From: JANSWY01 sp965243755
Lineage (GTDB): Bacteria; Bacteroidota; Bacteroidia; Cytophagales; Cyclobacteriaceae
DNA: 64,000 bases
Assembly: GCA_965243755.1 (NCBI GenBank)
Contig: CBDEVW010000003.1
Location: forward strand, 1,922,001 to 1,986,000
Reading direction: 5' to 3'
The notes under the pieces: generated by a model
What the model saw: the letters and a program-made list of their open reading frames with translations, nothing else
Told to the model about the DNA's origin: nothing
Databases searched by the model: none
Shown here: positions 38,970-48,650 of the stretch, piece by piece
Position numbering within the stretch: position 1 is the first letter of the stretch
Layout of the letters: every line of letters begins with the position of its first letter
Made by a program: the position numbers and the translations under genes

Positions 38970-40232
38970 TCACTTTTTTTGTGGCTGACTTTCAAGGTCA
39001 AATAAATTATTCAAAACATCAATAAGTGTTTCGGCTTCACCTCTTTTACATGCAGCTTTGAGTTGTAGTACGGGCAACTTGATAATTTTTTGTAGCATAC
39101 CTTTGGTAACTACTTCCAACATCTCCTCCTGCTCCGGAGAGATATTTTTCATGTGCTTTGCAAGTTCCGACTTTCGAATTTCCTCAAGTGCATTTTTCAG
39201 CTTTTGGATTGTAGGTGATACTTCTGTCTCCCGTGCCCAATTATTGAATTCCGCAATTGATTCCTGGATGATTCCCTCCACTGCTGGAATTGATTTCTTC
39301 CGTGCATCTAATGCAGCGTTTGCTTTATCATGAATATCATCAATGTTGTAAAGCAATGCACCATGTACCTGCTCAATATCAGTTGCGATACTTCGGGGCA
39401 CTGATAGGTCTATAAAGAATTTATGACTCAGGATCTCAATCCCTTGTAATGTCTTTTGATTAATTATTGGCTCAACCTTCCTTACCGAACTGATGATCAC
39501 ATCAAATTCCTGAAGTCTGTCTGAGAATTCTTCAAATGGCATGGTGGCATATCCAAATTCCTCAGCTAATTCTATAGCTTTGGAGAGTGTCCTGTTGGAA
39601 ATGGTTACTTCACATGAGGTATGCTCATGTAAATTACGCACCACATCAATTCCTATTTCTCCCAATCCCAATACCAAAACTTTCGGCTCCTGAAATTCCC
39701 TGGTGAGGTCTTTTACCAAATCAATAGCGGCATAAGAAACAGACGCCGCTCCATCCCGGAAAGGAGTTTCCTGAACAACACGTTTATTGCTGAAAAAGAT
39801 GGTATGCATTAACCGATGCAAAAACGGTCCAGCCATATTTTCATCAGCGCTCCATTGATACGCCTGCTTTACCTGATTGGTAATCTGCATGTCTCCGACT
39901 ACCTGTGCTTCCAGACCCATCGCTACATAAAACAAATGCTTTACTGCCTGATGATGGTCATCCAACGCCTCAAAGTAATTGGTCACGTCACCCTCCAGCC
40001 CACGCTCACTTCTGATGACCTTTACAATTTCATCAAATCTGGACTCCTTGCTGGAATAATATATTTCGGTCCTGTTGCAGGTGGATAGAACCATTGCTTC
40101 CTGCAAACCCAAAATATCTCTTAAATCATTCAATAATCGTTTTGCCGATGACTCGTCATAAGCGATCTGCTCTCTGATTTCAAGAGGTGTATTCTTGTAT
40201 GAAAGGGCGACTGACTTAAAAGTAATATGCAT
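38970..40232 (-). CDS. hemA: Glutamyl-tRNA reductase
   Basis: 420 residues. Reduces glutamyl-tRNA to glutamate-1-semialdehyde for tetrapyrrole synthesis. The catalytic Cys52 sits in LSTCNRTE; GLGEIGIDVVRNL is the NADPH site. C-terminal dimerisation helices are present (full length). No hemC or hemB is adjacent. A TATTTTTG -7 element lies 19 bases upstream, and a near-PerR-type palindrome is further upstream. Confidence 0.95.
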   Translation of the reverse strand: MHITFKSVALSYKNTPLEIREQIAYDESSAKRLLNDLRDILGLQEAMVLSTCNRTEIYYSSKESRFDEIVKVIRSERGLEGDVTNYFEALDDHHQAVKHLFYVAMGLEAQVVGDMQITNQVKQAYQWSADENMAGPFLHRLMHTIFFSNKRVVQETPFRDGAASVSYAAIDLVKDLTREFQEPKVLVLGLGEIGIDVVRNLHEHTSCEVTISNRTLSKAIELAEEFGYATMPFEEFSDRLQEFDVIISSVRKVEPIINQKTLQGIEILSHKFFIDLSVPRSIATDIEQVHGALLYNIDDIHDKANAALDARKKSIPAVEGIIQESIAEFNNWARETEVSPTIQKLKNALEEIRKSELAKHMKNISPEQEEMLEVVTKGMLQKIIKLPVLQLKAACKRGEAETLIDVLNNLFDLESQPQKK

Positions 40233-40251
40233 AGGTAACTGTATAGTCTTG

Positions 40252-40259
40252 CAAAAATA
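40252..40259 (-). promoter_or_regulatory. Candidate -7 element of hemA
   Basis: TATTTTTG on the minus strand matches TAnnTTTG and lies 19 bases before the hemA ATG. No TTTG is present at the -33 spacing. Confidence 0.4.
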
Positions 40260-40305
40260 AATTCCAAAGTATTAACTTGTGCCTGATGTTTGTTAGTTCT
40301 TTATA

Positions 40306-40324
40306 ATTTAGAATAATTCTAAAT
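40306..40324. promoter_or_regulatory. 19-base palindrome resembling a PerR/Fur-type box
   Basis: ATTTAGAAT-A-ATTCTAAAT is perfectly symmetric. Its inner 15 bases, TTAGAATAATTCTAA, match the B. subtilis PerR consensus TTATAATNATTATAA at 13 positions. It lies in the 146-base gap between divergent hemA and the HhH gene. B. subtilis hemA is a known PerR target, which makes the site plausible, but AT-rich palindromes also arise by chance. Confidence 0.45.
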
Positions 40325-40378
40325 AACTGCAATTATCTGATTCAGAACCATTTATAGTACATCACCGAGTCTTACGAC

Positions 40379-41290
40379 ATGATAAAAGTCATACTTTCCC
40401 ATCTACGAAACCATTTTGGGTTCTCAAAAGCTGAGTCCAATGGTGTTTTGTTATTAATCCCAACGATGTTTTTATCTATAGGGCTGCTTTATGTCATCAA
40501 AAATTATTTTCAGGAAGATCTGGATTTGGAGCTAAGCCAAAGAGAATTGGAAGAATGGAAGGCAGAAATCACGCTTCGTGAAAAAACACAGCCTGTCGTG
40601 TTCACCAAAAAATACTATGAACCTGAAATAAAAACATTTCATTTTGATCCCAACCAAATTTCATATGAGGAAATAAAGTCTCTTGGATTTTCCGAAAAAA
40701 CTGCATCCAACTGGAGTCGGTTTTTGGAAGCCAATGGTACCTTCAGACAAAAGGAAGACCTTTTGAAAATTTATGGAATTTCAAGAGAAAGAGTACAGGA
40801 ACTTTGGCCGTACATCTCATTGAAAACACCAGAGAAAGCAATACATGAGCAGACATTGGTCAATGTGGAAATCCCCAAACAGTTAGTCACTCCAGTAAAG
40901 ATCGATATCAACCAGGCAAGTGCAGAAGAGCTGAAAAAGGTAAGAGGAATTGGCAAGGTACTCAGTGAAAGAATTGTTAAGTACCGGGATAAACTGGGAG
41001 GATATCATACCACCGATCAACTTTCTGAGGTCTATGGGTTAAAACCTGAAGTGATTGATCGGATGCTGGAGTCTTTTGTCATTGAGCAATCCCCGAACAA
41101 AGTAAATATCAATATAGACTCGGTTGAACTTCTTGCGAAGCATCCGTACATCAATTATAACCTGGCACGGGCCATTGTGAATTTCAGAAAGCACCATGGC
41201 AATTTCAACTCTGTAGATGATCTAAATAGTATTGCCATTATGAATGACAGCCTGTTAACTAAAATACAACCGTACATAGCTTTCGAATAA
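40379..41290 (+). CDS. Helix-hairpin-helix protein with N-terminal membrane anchor
   Basis: 303 residues. A hydrophobic helix (LLIPTMFLSIGLLYVI) follows a short basic start, and a coiled, charged linker leads to tandem HhH motifs: SLGFSEKTASNWSRFLE, IDINQASAEELKKVRGIGKVL (ComEA-like) and a third HhH near VDDLNSIAIMND. ComEA proteins bind DNA during uptake. Here a membrane-tethered DNA-binding role is inferred. Divergent from hemA; the helicase gene follows after 25 bases. Confidence 0.8.
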   Translation: MIKVILSHLRNHFGFSKAESNGVLLLIPTMFLSIGLLYVIKNYFQEDLDLELSQRELEEWKAEITLREKTQPVVFTKKYYEPEIKTFHFDPNQISYEEIKSLGFSEKTASNWSRFLEANGTFRQKEDLLKIYGISRERVQELWPYISLKTPEKAIHEQTLVNVEIPKQLVTPVKIDINQASAEELKKVRGIGKVLSERIVKYRDKLGGYHTTDQLSEVYGLKPEVIDRMLESFVIEQSPNKVNINIDSVELLAKHPYINYNLARAIVNFRKHHGNFNSVDDLNSIAIMNDSLLTKIQPYIAFE

Positions 41291-41315
41291 ACATTATAGA
41301 AGATATCTTTAGCCT

Positions 41316-44300
41316 GTGCAAAAAATTCTTGAATCATACCTAAGGAGATTAACTAACCTATCCGGCAACAACAGATCATTATTATTGCTAAGACTCATCA
41401 GTGATCAGTTCATTGACCTCCATGACCTGGATTTTGCCCATAATCAGCCTTCGTTTGATATCATCAGGGACCTGATTGCCAAGAAATCTAAGATCCCTGT
41501 GGCCAGGATGGTAGATACCCACGACGAAAAAAGTAACCAGCTCAGCAGAAGACTTAAAAAGATTGACCGAATTGAGAAATTTATTTTCGAAGAGAGAGGT
41601 GCCAAAGACCTGTTTGTAGGCTGGCCCTTTGTACGGGGAAAATTCAGTGAGGGTACTCCGGTAAGGTGTCCACTAATCTTTTTCCCGGTAGAGCTGCAGC
41701 TTTCGGATAATGTATGGTATTTGAAATTGCGAAAGAACGTTAACCTCACGCTTAATAAAACATTCCTGCTGGCTTATTCCTACTTTAACCAAACAACTCC
41801 TGATGAAGAGCTGCTGGATAAAGTATTTGATGATTTTGACAATGATTCTACTGTATTCCGGACAGAGTTGTATGAATTGCTCAAAAACAGTAGTGTCGAA
41901 ATCAATTTCAACCAGGAAAACTTCATGGATGAGCTTCATTCATTTGACAACTTCAGAAAACAGGATTTTGAGAACCTTGAATCTGATGGCCAGTTGAAAC
42001 TTCATCCGGAAGCTGTATTGGGTATTTTTCCGCAAGCTGGCTCATACCTGGTACCGGATTATGTCCACATGATCGAAAAGGATGAGTTCAGTGAGATCTC
42101 AGAACTCTTTGTGAGTAAAGAGTCCAAGGAAAATGAAGAATACAATTTTTCTTTTGTAAAAACGGTAAAGGAAGAATTGACATTTACACCGTTCGACCTG
42201 GATGCCTATCAGGAGAACGCCCTCAAAGCGATTAAACAAGGAAAGTCTATCATTGTACAAGGACCTCCTGGTACCGGAAAATCTCAGCTGATTTGTAACA
42301 TCATTTCAGACTTCATGGCTCGTGGCAAAAGTATCTTGCTGGTCAGCCAAAAAAAGGCTGCCCTTGATGTGGTGTATGAGCGGTTGTCAGAAAAAGATCT
42401 GCAGGATTTTGTGGGCCTGATGCATGATTTCAAAAACGATCGCAAAACCATTTATGAGCAGATAGCTTCTCAGATTGAGCGGGTTAATGAATACCAGCAG
42501 AAAAATAACACGCTCGATTCTATCCAGTTGGAGAGGAAATTTCTTCAATCGAGCAGAACGATAGATCAAATTACGGAAGAGCTGGAAGAGTTCAAGTTTG
42601 CGTTGTTTGATGAGTCCGAATGTGGAAAATCGATAAAAGAATTATACCTGACCTCTAATCCACACGAGCCTTTTGTTGATATACGCCAGGAATACAGGTA
42701 CCTTGACTTTAATCAGCTAAAAGAAACTGAGAAAAAATTATCAGACTACCTGGATTACAGTAAGTTATTCGAAAAGGAAAGTCACCCCTGGTCAAACAGA
42801 AAATCATTTGCCAATCATACCATCACTGATTTTGGTAAGATCAAAGACATCATAAGAGAAATCCCTGTATATCAGGACAAGCTTGGTGAGAAAATCAAAT
42901 CACTGCTCGATAATACGATTGACCTTGAGACTGCCGGCTACATCATATCGAGAAAGGAAGAACTTACCGAACTTCTCAATATCCTTTCTGATCCAAAGGT
43001 TTATGCCAGCTTCTCTCACATGGTGGAATCGGACGTGGAAGGGGACCCTCAATGGTTGAGTAATATGGAACGAACCCTGATGCAGGGCTACAAAGGTTTT
43101 GGGCCTGAAATGTCATTGCAATCATCTGAGCTTGGGAGGTTTCAGGAAGTACTTAATCGTGGAATTAAAGCCAGGAGAAGTTTTATCAGTTGGTTCAGTT
43201 GGAAATTTTTCAGCAAAGACAAAATCTTTATGACCCGAGTACTTGTCGCCAATGACCTGAAAAGTACTAAACAGGGCTTCAATACACTCATCGAAAAAAT
43301 TGACAACAGACTCAACCTGGAGCACATATTTTCCGAGTTAAAAGCTACCAAATGGCTTCCGGAGTTACCGGGGAGTATGCGGAAAATAGACGTTCAAAAC
43401 TGGTTTTATTACCAAAAACTGGCCATGCAATCGAGGGACCTGTTTGTATCTGTCAGGAATCTGAAGGACTTCATTTCGGTAAAACACCACAACTATGAAG
43501 AATTATCTGAAAAAATCCGGCAGACCCTAAAAATCCTGGATGACCTCCCAATAAAAAAAGCACAATGGGAGGTGTATCTGAATCCTAGTCAAATTGATCA
43601 AATTGCTAAAAAAGAACAGATTGCCACCAGAATGCTGGATTCCCTCAATAAGGAATTTGAGTCCATCTGTGAATTTGATAAGATCAAAGAAAACCTCTCT
43701 ACCGTAGAGGAGAAGGTACTTGAAAAGCTGTTGGAGCAGGTCACTACGAACGACAAGGAAGAGATCATGATCCTGTTTCAAAATAGCCTTAGACTTGCCT
43801 GGATTGATCACATTGAAACAAAATATCCGGTATTGAGAGCAGTATCTTCTCTAAAGTTTGAGAAGCTGGAAAAGGAATTACAAAATGCGGTAATCGACAA
43901 GATGGAAGTCAGCAACGATATTTTGTTACTTAAAGCCAGAGAGCGGACCTACCAAAACCTGGAATACAATCGCCTCAACAATCTGGTAACTTACCGGGAT
44001 TTACTGCATCAGGTTACTAAAAAAAGAAGGATCTGGCCCATGCGAAAACTGATCACTTCGTTTGAAGAAGAGCTGTATGACCTGATTCCCTGCTGGATGG
44101 CGTCACCAGAATCTGCTTCTGCCATTTTTCCAATGAAGGAATCTTTTGATGTGGTCATATTCGATGAAGCTTCCCAGTGTTTTGCGGAGAAAGGGCTTCC
44201 AGCAATGTACCGCGCCAAACAGATTGTTATTGCTGGTGATGACAAACAACTGCAACCATTGGATATCTATAAGGTCCGATGGGAAGATGATAATGATGAA

Positions 44301-45326
44301 GACATCCCTGAGTTGGAAATCGATTCACTGCTCAATCTTGCCAAAAAGCACCTGATGCAGGTTCAGTTGAAGGGACATTACCGATCACAAAGTCTGGCCC
44401 TCATCGACTTTTCAAACCGACAGTTTTATGGTGGAAAGCTTAATTTGCTTCCATCTTATTCAAAAATTAATGACAAAGAACCTTCCATAAGGTACCATAA
44501 AGTAAATGGTGTCTGGGAAAACAATATTAACAGAGAGGAGGGTGATGAAACTGTAAGGCTGGTGGCTTCACTGTTGGAAAAGCAAACTGGCAAGTCAATT
44601 GGAATAGTGACTTTCAACGCAGCTCAGCAGGGTTACATACTTGACCAGATGGAAGAATACGGGGTAGCAAGGAAAATCCTTTGGCCTGAAGGTCTGTTTG
44701 TCAAAAACATCGAAAATGTTCAGGGTGATGAACGTGACATCATTGTTTTTTCCACCGCATACGCCCCTGATAAGAGTGGCAGGATGAACATGAAATTTGG
44801 TTCCCTCAATGTGGAAGGCGGAGAAAACCGACTGAATGTAGCGATCACCAGGGCCAAAGAAAAAATTCACATTGTGTCCAGCATCTTACCCAATCAATTG
44901 AGTGTAGAAGAGTCGAAGAATGCTGGACCGAAATTGCTCAAGAAATACCTGGAATACGCCTACAGAGTATCAGAGGGCCAATACGAACCTCAGGTACAAC
45001 CGCATGAACAACATGAAGCTACTTGGTATCTGAAAGATCACTTCCAATCCATTAACCTGATCAATTCGAAACAAACTTCGCTGCAAGAAAAGCTTCCGTT
45101 TGCCGACCTGACCATTATGAATAGTGGTGACTACCGGGGACTAATTCTAACTGATGACAGCCTGTATTTCGAAAGCATCTCCATCAAAGACCCTCACATC
45201 TACAAACCATTTCTTTTCCAGAAAAAAGGTTGGAGGTTTCGTCAGTTCTTTTCGAGAGAATTCTGGATGGAAAAGGAGACTGTTATCGAAAAACTCACAC
45301 GATTCATTAATTCTACCGAGCCCTAA
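41316..45326 (+). CDS. Large SF1 helicase-like protein (Upf1-type, DUF4011-like N-terminus)
   Basis: 1336 residues from a GTG start. Walker A GPPGTGKS sits near residue 316-323 and motif Ia (SILLVSQKKAALDVVYERL) follows; Walker B FDEASQ is near 947-952, giving a separation of about 625 residues of mostly helical sequence between motifs I and II. Later motifs are GDDKQLQP, GHYRSQSLALIDFSN, VQGDERDIIVFS and NVAITRAKEK, all Upf1/UvrD-like SF1 hallmarks. The N-terminus resembles DUF4011-type helicases. C-terminal 150 residues are unassigned. Possible roles are RNA/DNA unwinding or phage defence; none is shown here. Confidence 0.88.
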   Translation: MQKILESYLRRLTNLSGNNRSLLLLRLISDQFIDLHDLDFAHNQPSFDIIRDLIAKKSKIPVARMVDTHDEKSNQLSRRLKKIDRIEKFIFEERGAKDLFVGWPFVRGKFSEGTPVRCPLIFFPVELQLSDNVWYLKLRKNVNLTLNKTFLLAYSYFNQTTPDEELLDKVFDDFDNDSTVFRTELYELLKNSSVEINFNQENFMDELHSFDNFRKQDFENLESDGQLKLHPEAVLGIFPQAGSYLVPDYVHMIEKDEFSEISELFVSKESKENEEYNFSFVKTVKEELTFTPFDLDAYQENALKAIKQGKSIIVQGPPGTGKSQLICNIISDFMARGKSILLVSQKKAALDVVYERLSEKDLQDFVGLMHDFKNDRKTIYEQIASQIERVNEYQQKNNTLDSIQLERKFLQSSRTIDQITEELEEFKFALFDESECGKSIKELYLTSNPHEPFVDIRQEYRYLDFNQLKETEKKLSDYLDYSKLFEKESHPWSNRKSFANHTITDFGKIKDIIREIPVYQDKLGEKIKSLLDNTIDLETAGYIISRKEELTELLNILSDPKVYASFSHMVESDVEGDPQWLSNMERTLMQGYKGFGPEMSLQSSELGRFQEVLNRGIKARRSFISWFSWKFFSKDKIFMTRVLVANDLKSTKQGFNTLIEKIDNRLNLEHIFSELKATKWLPELPGSMRKIDVQNWFYYQKLAMQSRDLFVSVRNLKDFISVKHHNYEELSEKIRQTLKILDDLPIKKAQWEVYLNPSQIDQIAKKEQIATRMLDSLNKEFESICEFDKIKENLSTVEEKVLEKLLEQVTTNDKEEIMILFQNSLRLAWIDHIETKYPVLRAVSSLKFEKLEKELQNAVIDKMEVSNDILLLKARERTYQNLEYNRLNNLVTYRDLLHQVTKKRRIWPMRKLITSFEEELYDLIPCWMASPESASAIFPMKESFDVVIFDEASQCFAEKGLPAMYRAKQIVIAGDDKQLQPLDIYKVRWEDDNDEDIPELEIDSLLNLAKKHLMQVQLKGHYRSQSLALIDFSNRQFYGGKLNLLPSYSKINDKEPSIRYHKVNGVWENNINREEGDETVRLVASLLEKQTGKSIGIVTFNAAQQGYILDQMEEYGVARKILWPEGLFVKNIENVQGDERDIIVFSTAYAPDKSGRMNMKFGSLNVEGGENRLNVAITRAKEKIHIVSSILPNQLSVEESKNAGPKLLKKYLEYAYRVSEGQYEPQVQPHEQHEATWYLKDHFQSINLINSKQTSLQEKLPFADLTIMNSGDYRGLILTDDSLYFESISIKDPHIYKPFLFQKKGWRFRQFFSREFWMEKETVIEKLTRFINSTEP

Positions 45327-45332
45327 TCATTC

Positions 45333-45851
45333 CTAGCTGGACTCAACAACACTTACTCCTACCGAAATGATATCAGGCAGCATTTCCATTCTCATGTATT
45401 GCTGAAACTGTATGGTGTAGGTTCCGGCATTGGGAAAATTGAAGTCTTGCAGCATCAGGTGTTCATGGTCAAATACATCACTCATTCCACTTCCCAGGGG
45501 TTTTCCCGTTTTAGGGTCAAATAAAATCACTTCCTCCAGTTCCCGCGACACCTGGTTGCCTTCAGCATTCAGCAATCTGTATTCTACATAAAGATTGGTG
45601 TAAGGATATGTCAGCCGATTTCTCAAGGTGACACTGATATCAAACTGTTCTTCTACCTGGGGGACCTCAAAAGAAAATTGCACAATGGAATCCTGATGCC
45701 ACCCCTGCTCAGACACATTGCTGTAGTCTTCAAAAAGCCTGTTTTGATCACTGCATCCACCGATTATTAAAACTCCCGCAACCAACAATAATGCAGGATA
45801 AATATTAAGAATTATTCTTCTGCTTGTTTTGCGAACGGTTTTTATTGGCAT
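45333..45851 (-). CDS. gldH: Gliding motility lipoprotein GldH
   Basis: 172 residues. Start ATG 45851 (MPIKTVRKTSRRI) gives a signal peptide ending in a lipobox (IIGGC); longer frames read through the lysine-rich tail region of ricT. The body is beta-rich and matches GldH: RLFEDYSNV, VTLRNRLTYPYTNLY and SGMSDVFDHEHLMLQD. GldH is needed for gliding in Flavobacterium. Its start overlaps the 3' end of ricT by 47 bases. The convergent helicase gene ends 6 bases away. Confidence 0.88.
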   Translation of the reverse strand: MPIKTVRKTSRRIILNIYPALLLVAGVLIIGGCSDQNRLFEDYSNVSEQGWHQDSIVQFSFEVPQVEEQFDISVTLRNRLTYPYTNLYVEYRLLNAEGNQVSRELEEVILFDPKTGKPLGSGMSDVFDHEHLMLQDFNFPNAGTYTIQFQQYMRMEMLPDIISVGVSVVESS

Positions 45852-47121
45852 TTTTCTTTTTATTGTTTGGTTGATTACCGCCTTTTTTTCTTTTTCCCTG
45901 CTGATTTCTTCCCTTGTTTTTGGGGTGATCCTGTCCCCCGCTTTTCTGTTCGGATGCTTGCTGTTGCCCTTTGTTTTGCTTTGGCTTATTGCCGTCAGGC
46001 TTCTTACGGTTTTTATTTCTCTTTTTGCGCTTGTTCCTGGACTTATATTTTTTATCCAATCGGTCAAGATCACTATTAATTCCTGACAATTCCAGCGCCT
46101 CTTCTGCCAATTGATCCTCTGTTAAGGTTGCTGGCTTTATGCCTTCCTCATTCAGTTTCTGAATCTCCGCGACCCGGTCCACATCCACTGGATGCCACGT
46201 GTTTTCATTGGCATAACCAAACCACATTATTCTGCGGAAGATATCAGTTTTCTGCAGGGTAGCCTCTCCTTTTTCTGTCAGCAAAGGTTTATCCACTTCT
46301 GGAATATCCTTCAGGGCATCCATGTAAGTATCTAATTCGTAGTTGAGGCAACACTTAAGTCTCCCACACTGTCCAGAAAGCTTACTCGGATTAAGTGACA
46401 AATTCTGATATCGGGCAGCCGCAGTAGATACACTTTTAAAATCTGACAACCATGTACTACAACACAATTCTCTTCCACAGGATCCAATGCCTCCCAGTCT
46501 GCCAGCTTCCTGCCTAAGGCTAATCTGCCTCATTTCCACCCGAATATGGAATTCTGCTGCCAATAACTTGATCAGTTCCCTGAAGTCTACACGATCATCT
46601 GCTGAGTAATAGAAGGTAGCCTTGGTGTTATCAGCCTGATACTCAATATCCGTGAGTTTCATGTCAAGCTTCAGGTCATCAATGATTTGCCGGGTTTTAT
46701 AAAGCGTAGGCATTTCACGATTTTTGACTTTCTCTAGCTTTTCAAGGTCCTTTGCGGTTGCTATTCTATAGATAGATCTGATTTCATCATTGTCTTCAAC
46801 CTGTTTCTTCTTCATCTGAAGCCGAACAAGTTCCCCAGTAAGCGAAACATAGCCAATATGATGACCATTTGGCACATCAACCACCACAGGTTCTCCGACT
46901 ATCAGTTCCAGGTCTTTGGAGTTTCGAAAGAAGTCTTTACGGCCGTTTTTGAAGGCCACTTCCACTATATCGAATCTATTGGCAGCTGGTATATCCATGT
47001 TGGACAACCAGTCGAAAACATTCATTTTATTACATCCGCCGGAGGAACAACCACCGTTATTCCTGCAACCTGCAACAGATCCATCTTCTTTCCTTACCGA
47101 ACTACAAGTACTGCATCCCAT
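45805..47121 (-). CDS. ricT: PSP1-domain protein RicT with long basic tail
   Basis: 438 residues. The N-terminus is cysteine-rich (MGCSTCSSVRK...CRNNGGCSSGGC), then a PSP1 domain with the conserved GIGSCGRELCCSTWL and CGRLKCCLNYE clusters. RicT is part of the RicAFT complex, which carries iron-sulfur clusters and supports RNA processing and sporulation in Bacillus. The last 90 residues are Lys/Asn/Gln-rich and basic, and probably disordered. Such a tail is not part of standard RicT. gldH starts within this tail region. Confidence 0.88.
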   Translation of the reverse strand: MGCSTCSSVRKEDGSVAGCRNNGGCSSGGCNKMNVFDWLSNMDIPAANRFDIVEVAFKNGRKDFFRNSKDLELIVGEPVVVDVPNGHHIGYVSLTGELVRLQMKKKQVEDNDEIRSIYRIATAKDLEKLEKVKNREMPTLYKTRQIIDDLKLDMKLTDIEYQADNTKATFYYSADDRVDFRELIKLLAAEFHIRVEMRQISLRQEAGRLGGIGSCGRELCCSTWLSDFKSVSTAAARYQNLSLNPSKLSGQCGRLKCCLNYELDTYMDALKDIPEVDKPLLTEKGEATLQKTDIFRRIMWFGYANENTWHPVDVDRVAEIQKLNEEGIKPATLTEDQLAEEALELSGINSDLDRLDKKYKSRNKRKKRNKNRKKPDGNKPKQNKGQQQASEQKSGGQDHPKNKGRNQQGKRKKGGNQPNNKKKNANKNRSQNKQKNNS

Positions 47122-47255
47122 CCAATTATCTGTTATCCTTCAATGTCCAAACCGGTTGAAACATCACAACCGGAATTTAATTTTTAAAAATAAGTTAAAA
47201 TTATGGATTAGCAGGCATGAGATGAAATCTACTTTGATGAATGGTAGTTACCTTC

Positions 47256-48545
47256 TTACATGCTGAGTGAAATCAGGTCCTTTCCGATATCTTTTCTGTA
47301 GTAAATACCATCCCACTCCACATTTTCCAGGGCTTTGTATGATTTCATGAGGGCCTCTCCCAAATTCTTTCCTAAAGAAGAAAAAGCAATGACCCTTCCT
47401 CCGTTTGTCACCACATCATTGGAGTCCGTCAGTCTGGTGCCTGCATGAAATGGAATAATTCCATCGAGCTTATTCAAACCCTTGATCAGTTTACCTTTCT
47501 CATAGGCGCCAGGATACCCTCCCGAAACGGCCATTACAGTTGTTGAATAGTATGGATGAATCTCAATTTTCTGTTCTCCCAGGGTGCCTTCTCCGGCAGC
47601 ATTTAGCAAGTCAACCAGATCTGATTTTATCCTTGGCATAACTACCTCTGTCTCAGGATCACCCATTCTTACATTATACTCAATCACATAGGGATTATCC
47701 TCTACATTGATCAGCCCAAAAAAGATAAAACCTGTGTAGTGTACCCCTTCTTTTTTTAACCCTTCAACAGTTCGGTCAACGATTTGGGTTTTCACCTTTT
47801 GCATGAATGATTTGTCTGCAATTGCTACTGGTGATACAGCTCCCATGCCTCCGGTATTTGGTCCGGTATCTCCCTCTCCAATTCTTTTGTAATCTTTCGC
47901 TTCAGGAAGCATCACATAGTTTTCTCCATCCATCAGAATGAATACCGACAATTCAATTCCACTCAAAAATTCTTCAATGACCACCTTGCTGCTGGCATCA
48001 CCAAATTTAGAATCCAATAACATCTCCCGAAGAGTAACCTGGGCTTCTTCCTTATCTGAAGTAATGATCACTCCTTTCCCTGCTGCTAAGCCATCAGCTT
48101 TCAGGACGTATGGTCCATCTGCTTCCTCAAGAAATTTGATGCCTTCTTCGTAATTTTCTTTGGTAAATGTTCTGGATTGTGCAGTGGGAATATTGTATTT
48201 GAACATGAAGTCCTTTGCAAAGTCTTTGCTGCCTTCCAATTGCGCACCCTGCTGATCAGGCCCAATGATTTTAACACCGCTTAGTTCCGGGTCATTTTTG
48301 AAAAAATCAACAATGCCCAACACCAACGGCTCTTCTGGCCCCACCACCACAAGGTGGATGTCTTTCTCCAACACAACCTTTTTTACAGCCTCGAAATCTT
48401 TGATATCGATGGCTATATTTTCTGCTATGTTGTGTGTACCGGCATTGCCAGGTGCAACATAAAGGTGATCACATTTTGGGCTTTGCTTGATCTTCCAGGA
48501 AATAGCATGTTCTCTGCCTCCTGAACCTAGAACTAAAATATTCAT
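47256..48545 (-). CDS. purD: Phosphoribosylamine-glycine ligase
   Basis: 429 residues. ATP-grasp enzyme of de novo purine synthesis, joining glycine to phosphoribosylamine. MNILVLGSGGREHAISWK, the central GAVSPVA and PYVIEYNVRMGDPETEV are diagnostic. It follows recQ across a 105-base gap with a terminator, so its transcription is probably separate. 134 bases separate it from the ricT start. Confidence 0.96.
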   Translation of the reverse strand: MNILVLGSGGREHAISWKIKQSPKCDHLYVAPGNAGTHNIAENIAIDIKDFEAVKKVVLEKDIHLVVVGPEEPLVLGIVDFFKNDPELSGVKIIGPDQQGAQLEGSKDFAKDFMFKYNIPTAQSRTFTKENYEEGIKFLEEADGPYVLKADGLAAGKGVIITSDKEEAQVTLREMLLDSKFGDASSKVVIEEFLSGIELSVFILMDGENYVMLPEAKDYKRIGEGDTGPNTGGMGAVSPVAIADKSFMQKVKTQIVDRTVEGLKKEGVHYTGFIFFGLINVEDNPYVIEYNVRMGDPETEVVMPRIKSDLVDLLNAAGEGTLGEQKIEIHPYYSTTVMAVSGGYPGAYEKGKLIKGLNKLDGIIPFHAGTRLTDSNDVVTNGGRVIAFSSLGKNLGEALMKSYKALENVEWDGIYYRKDIGKDLISLSM

Positions 48546-48597
48546 TTTAATGCGATTGATATGGATACCTCAAAATCGATTAGGATTCTTCAGCAAT

Positions 48598-48628
48598 AAA
48601 AAAACCTCACCGATGTTTTCGATGAGGT
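48598..48628 (-). terminator. Intrinsic terminator of recQ
   Basis: On the minus strand, stem ACCTCATCG / CGGTGAGGT (one G-T pair) with a 7-base loop is followed by a run of 7 T. It lies 22-53 bases beyond the recQ stop codon. Confidence 0.75.
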
Positions 48629-48650
48629 GCCAAAATTATGATAATACCTT

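Noticed and set aside
45829..46086. Plus-strand ORF with long hydrophobic runs
   Set aside because: It is the antisense of the lysine-rich RicT tail; poly-Lys codons read backwards give Phe/Leu. Not an independent gene.
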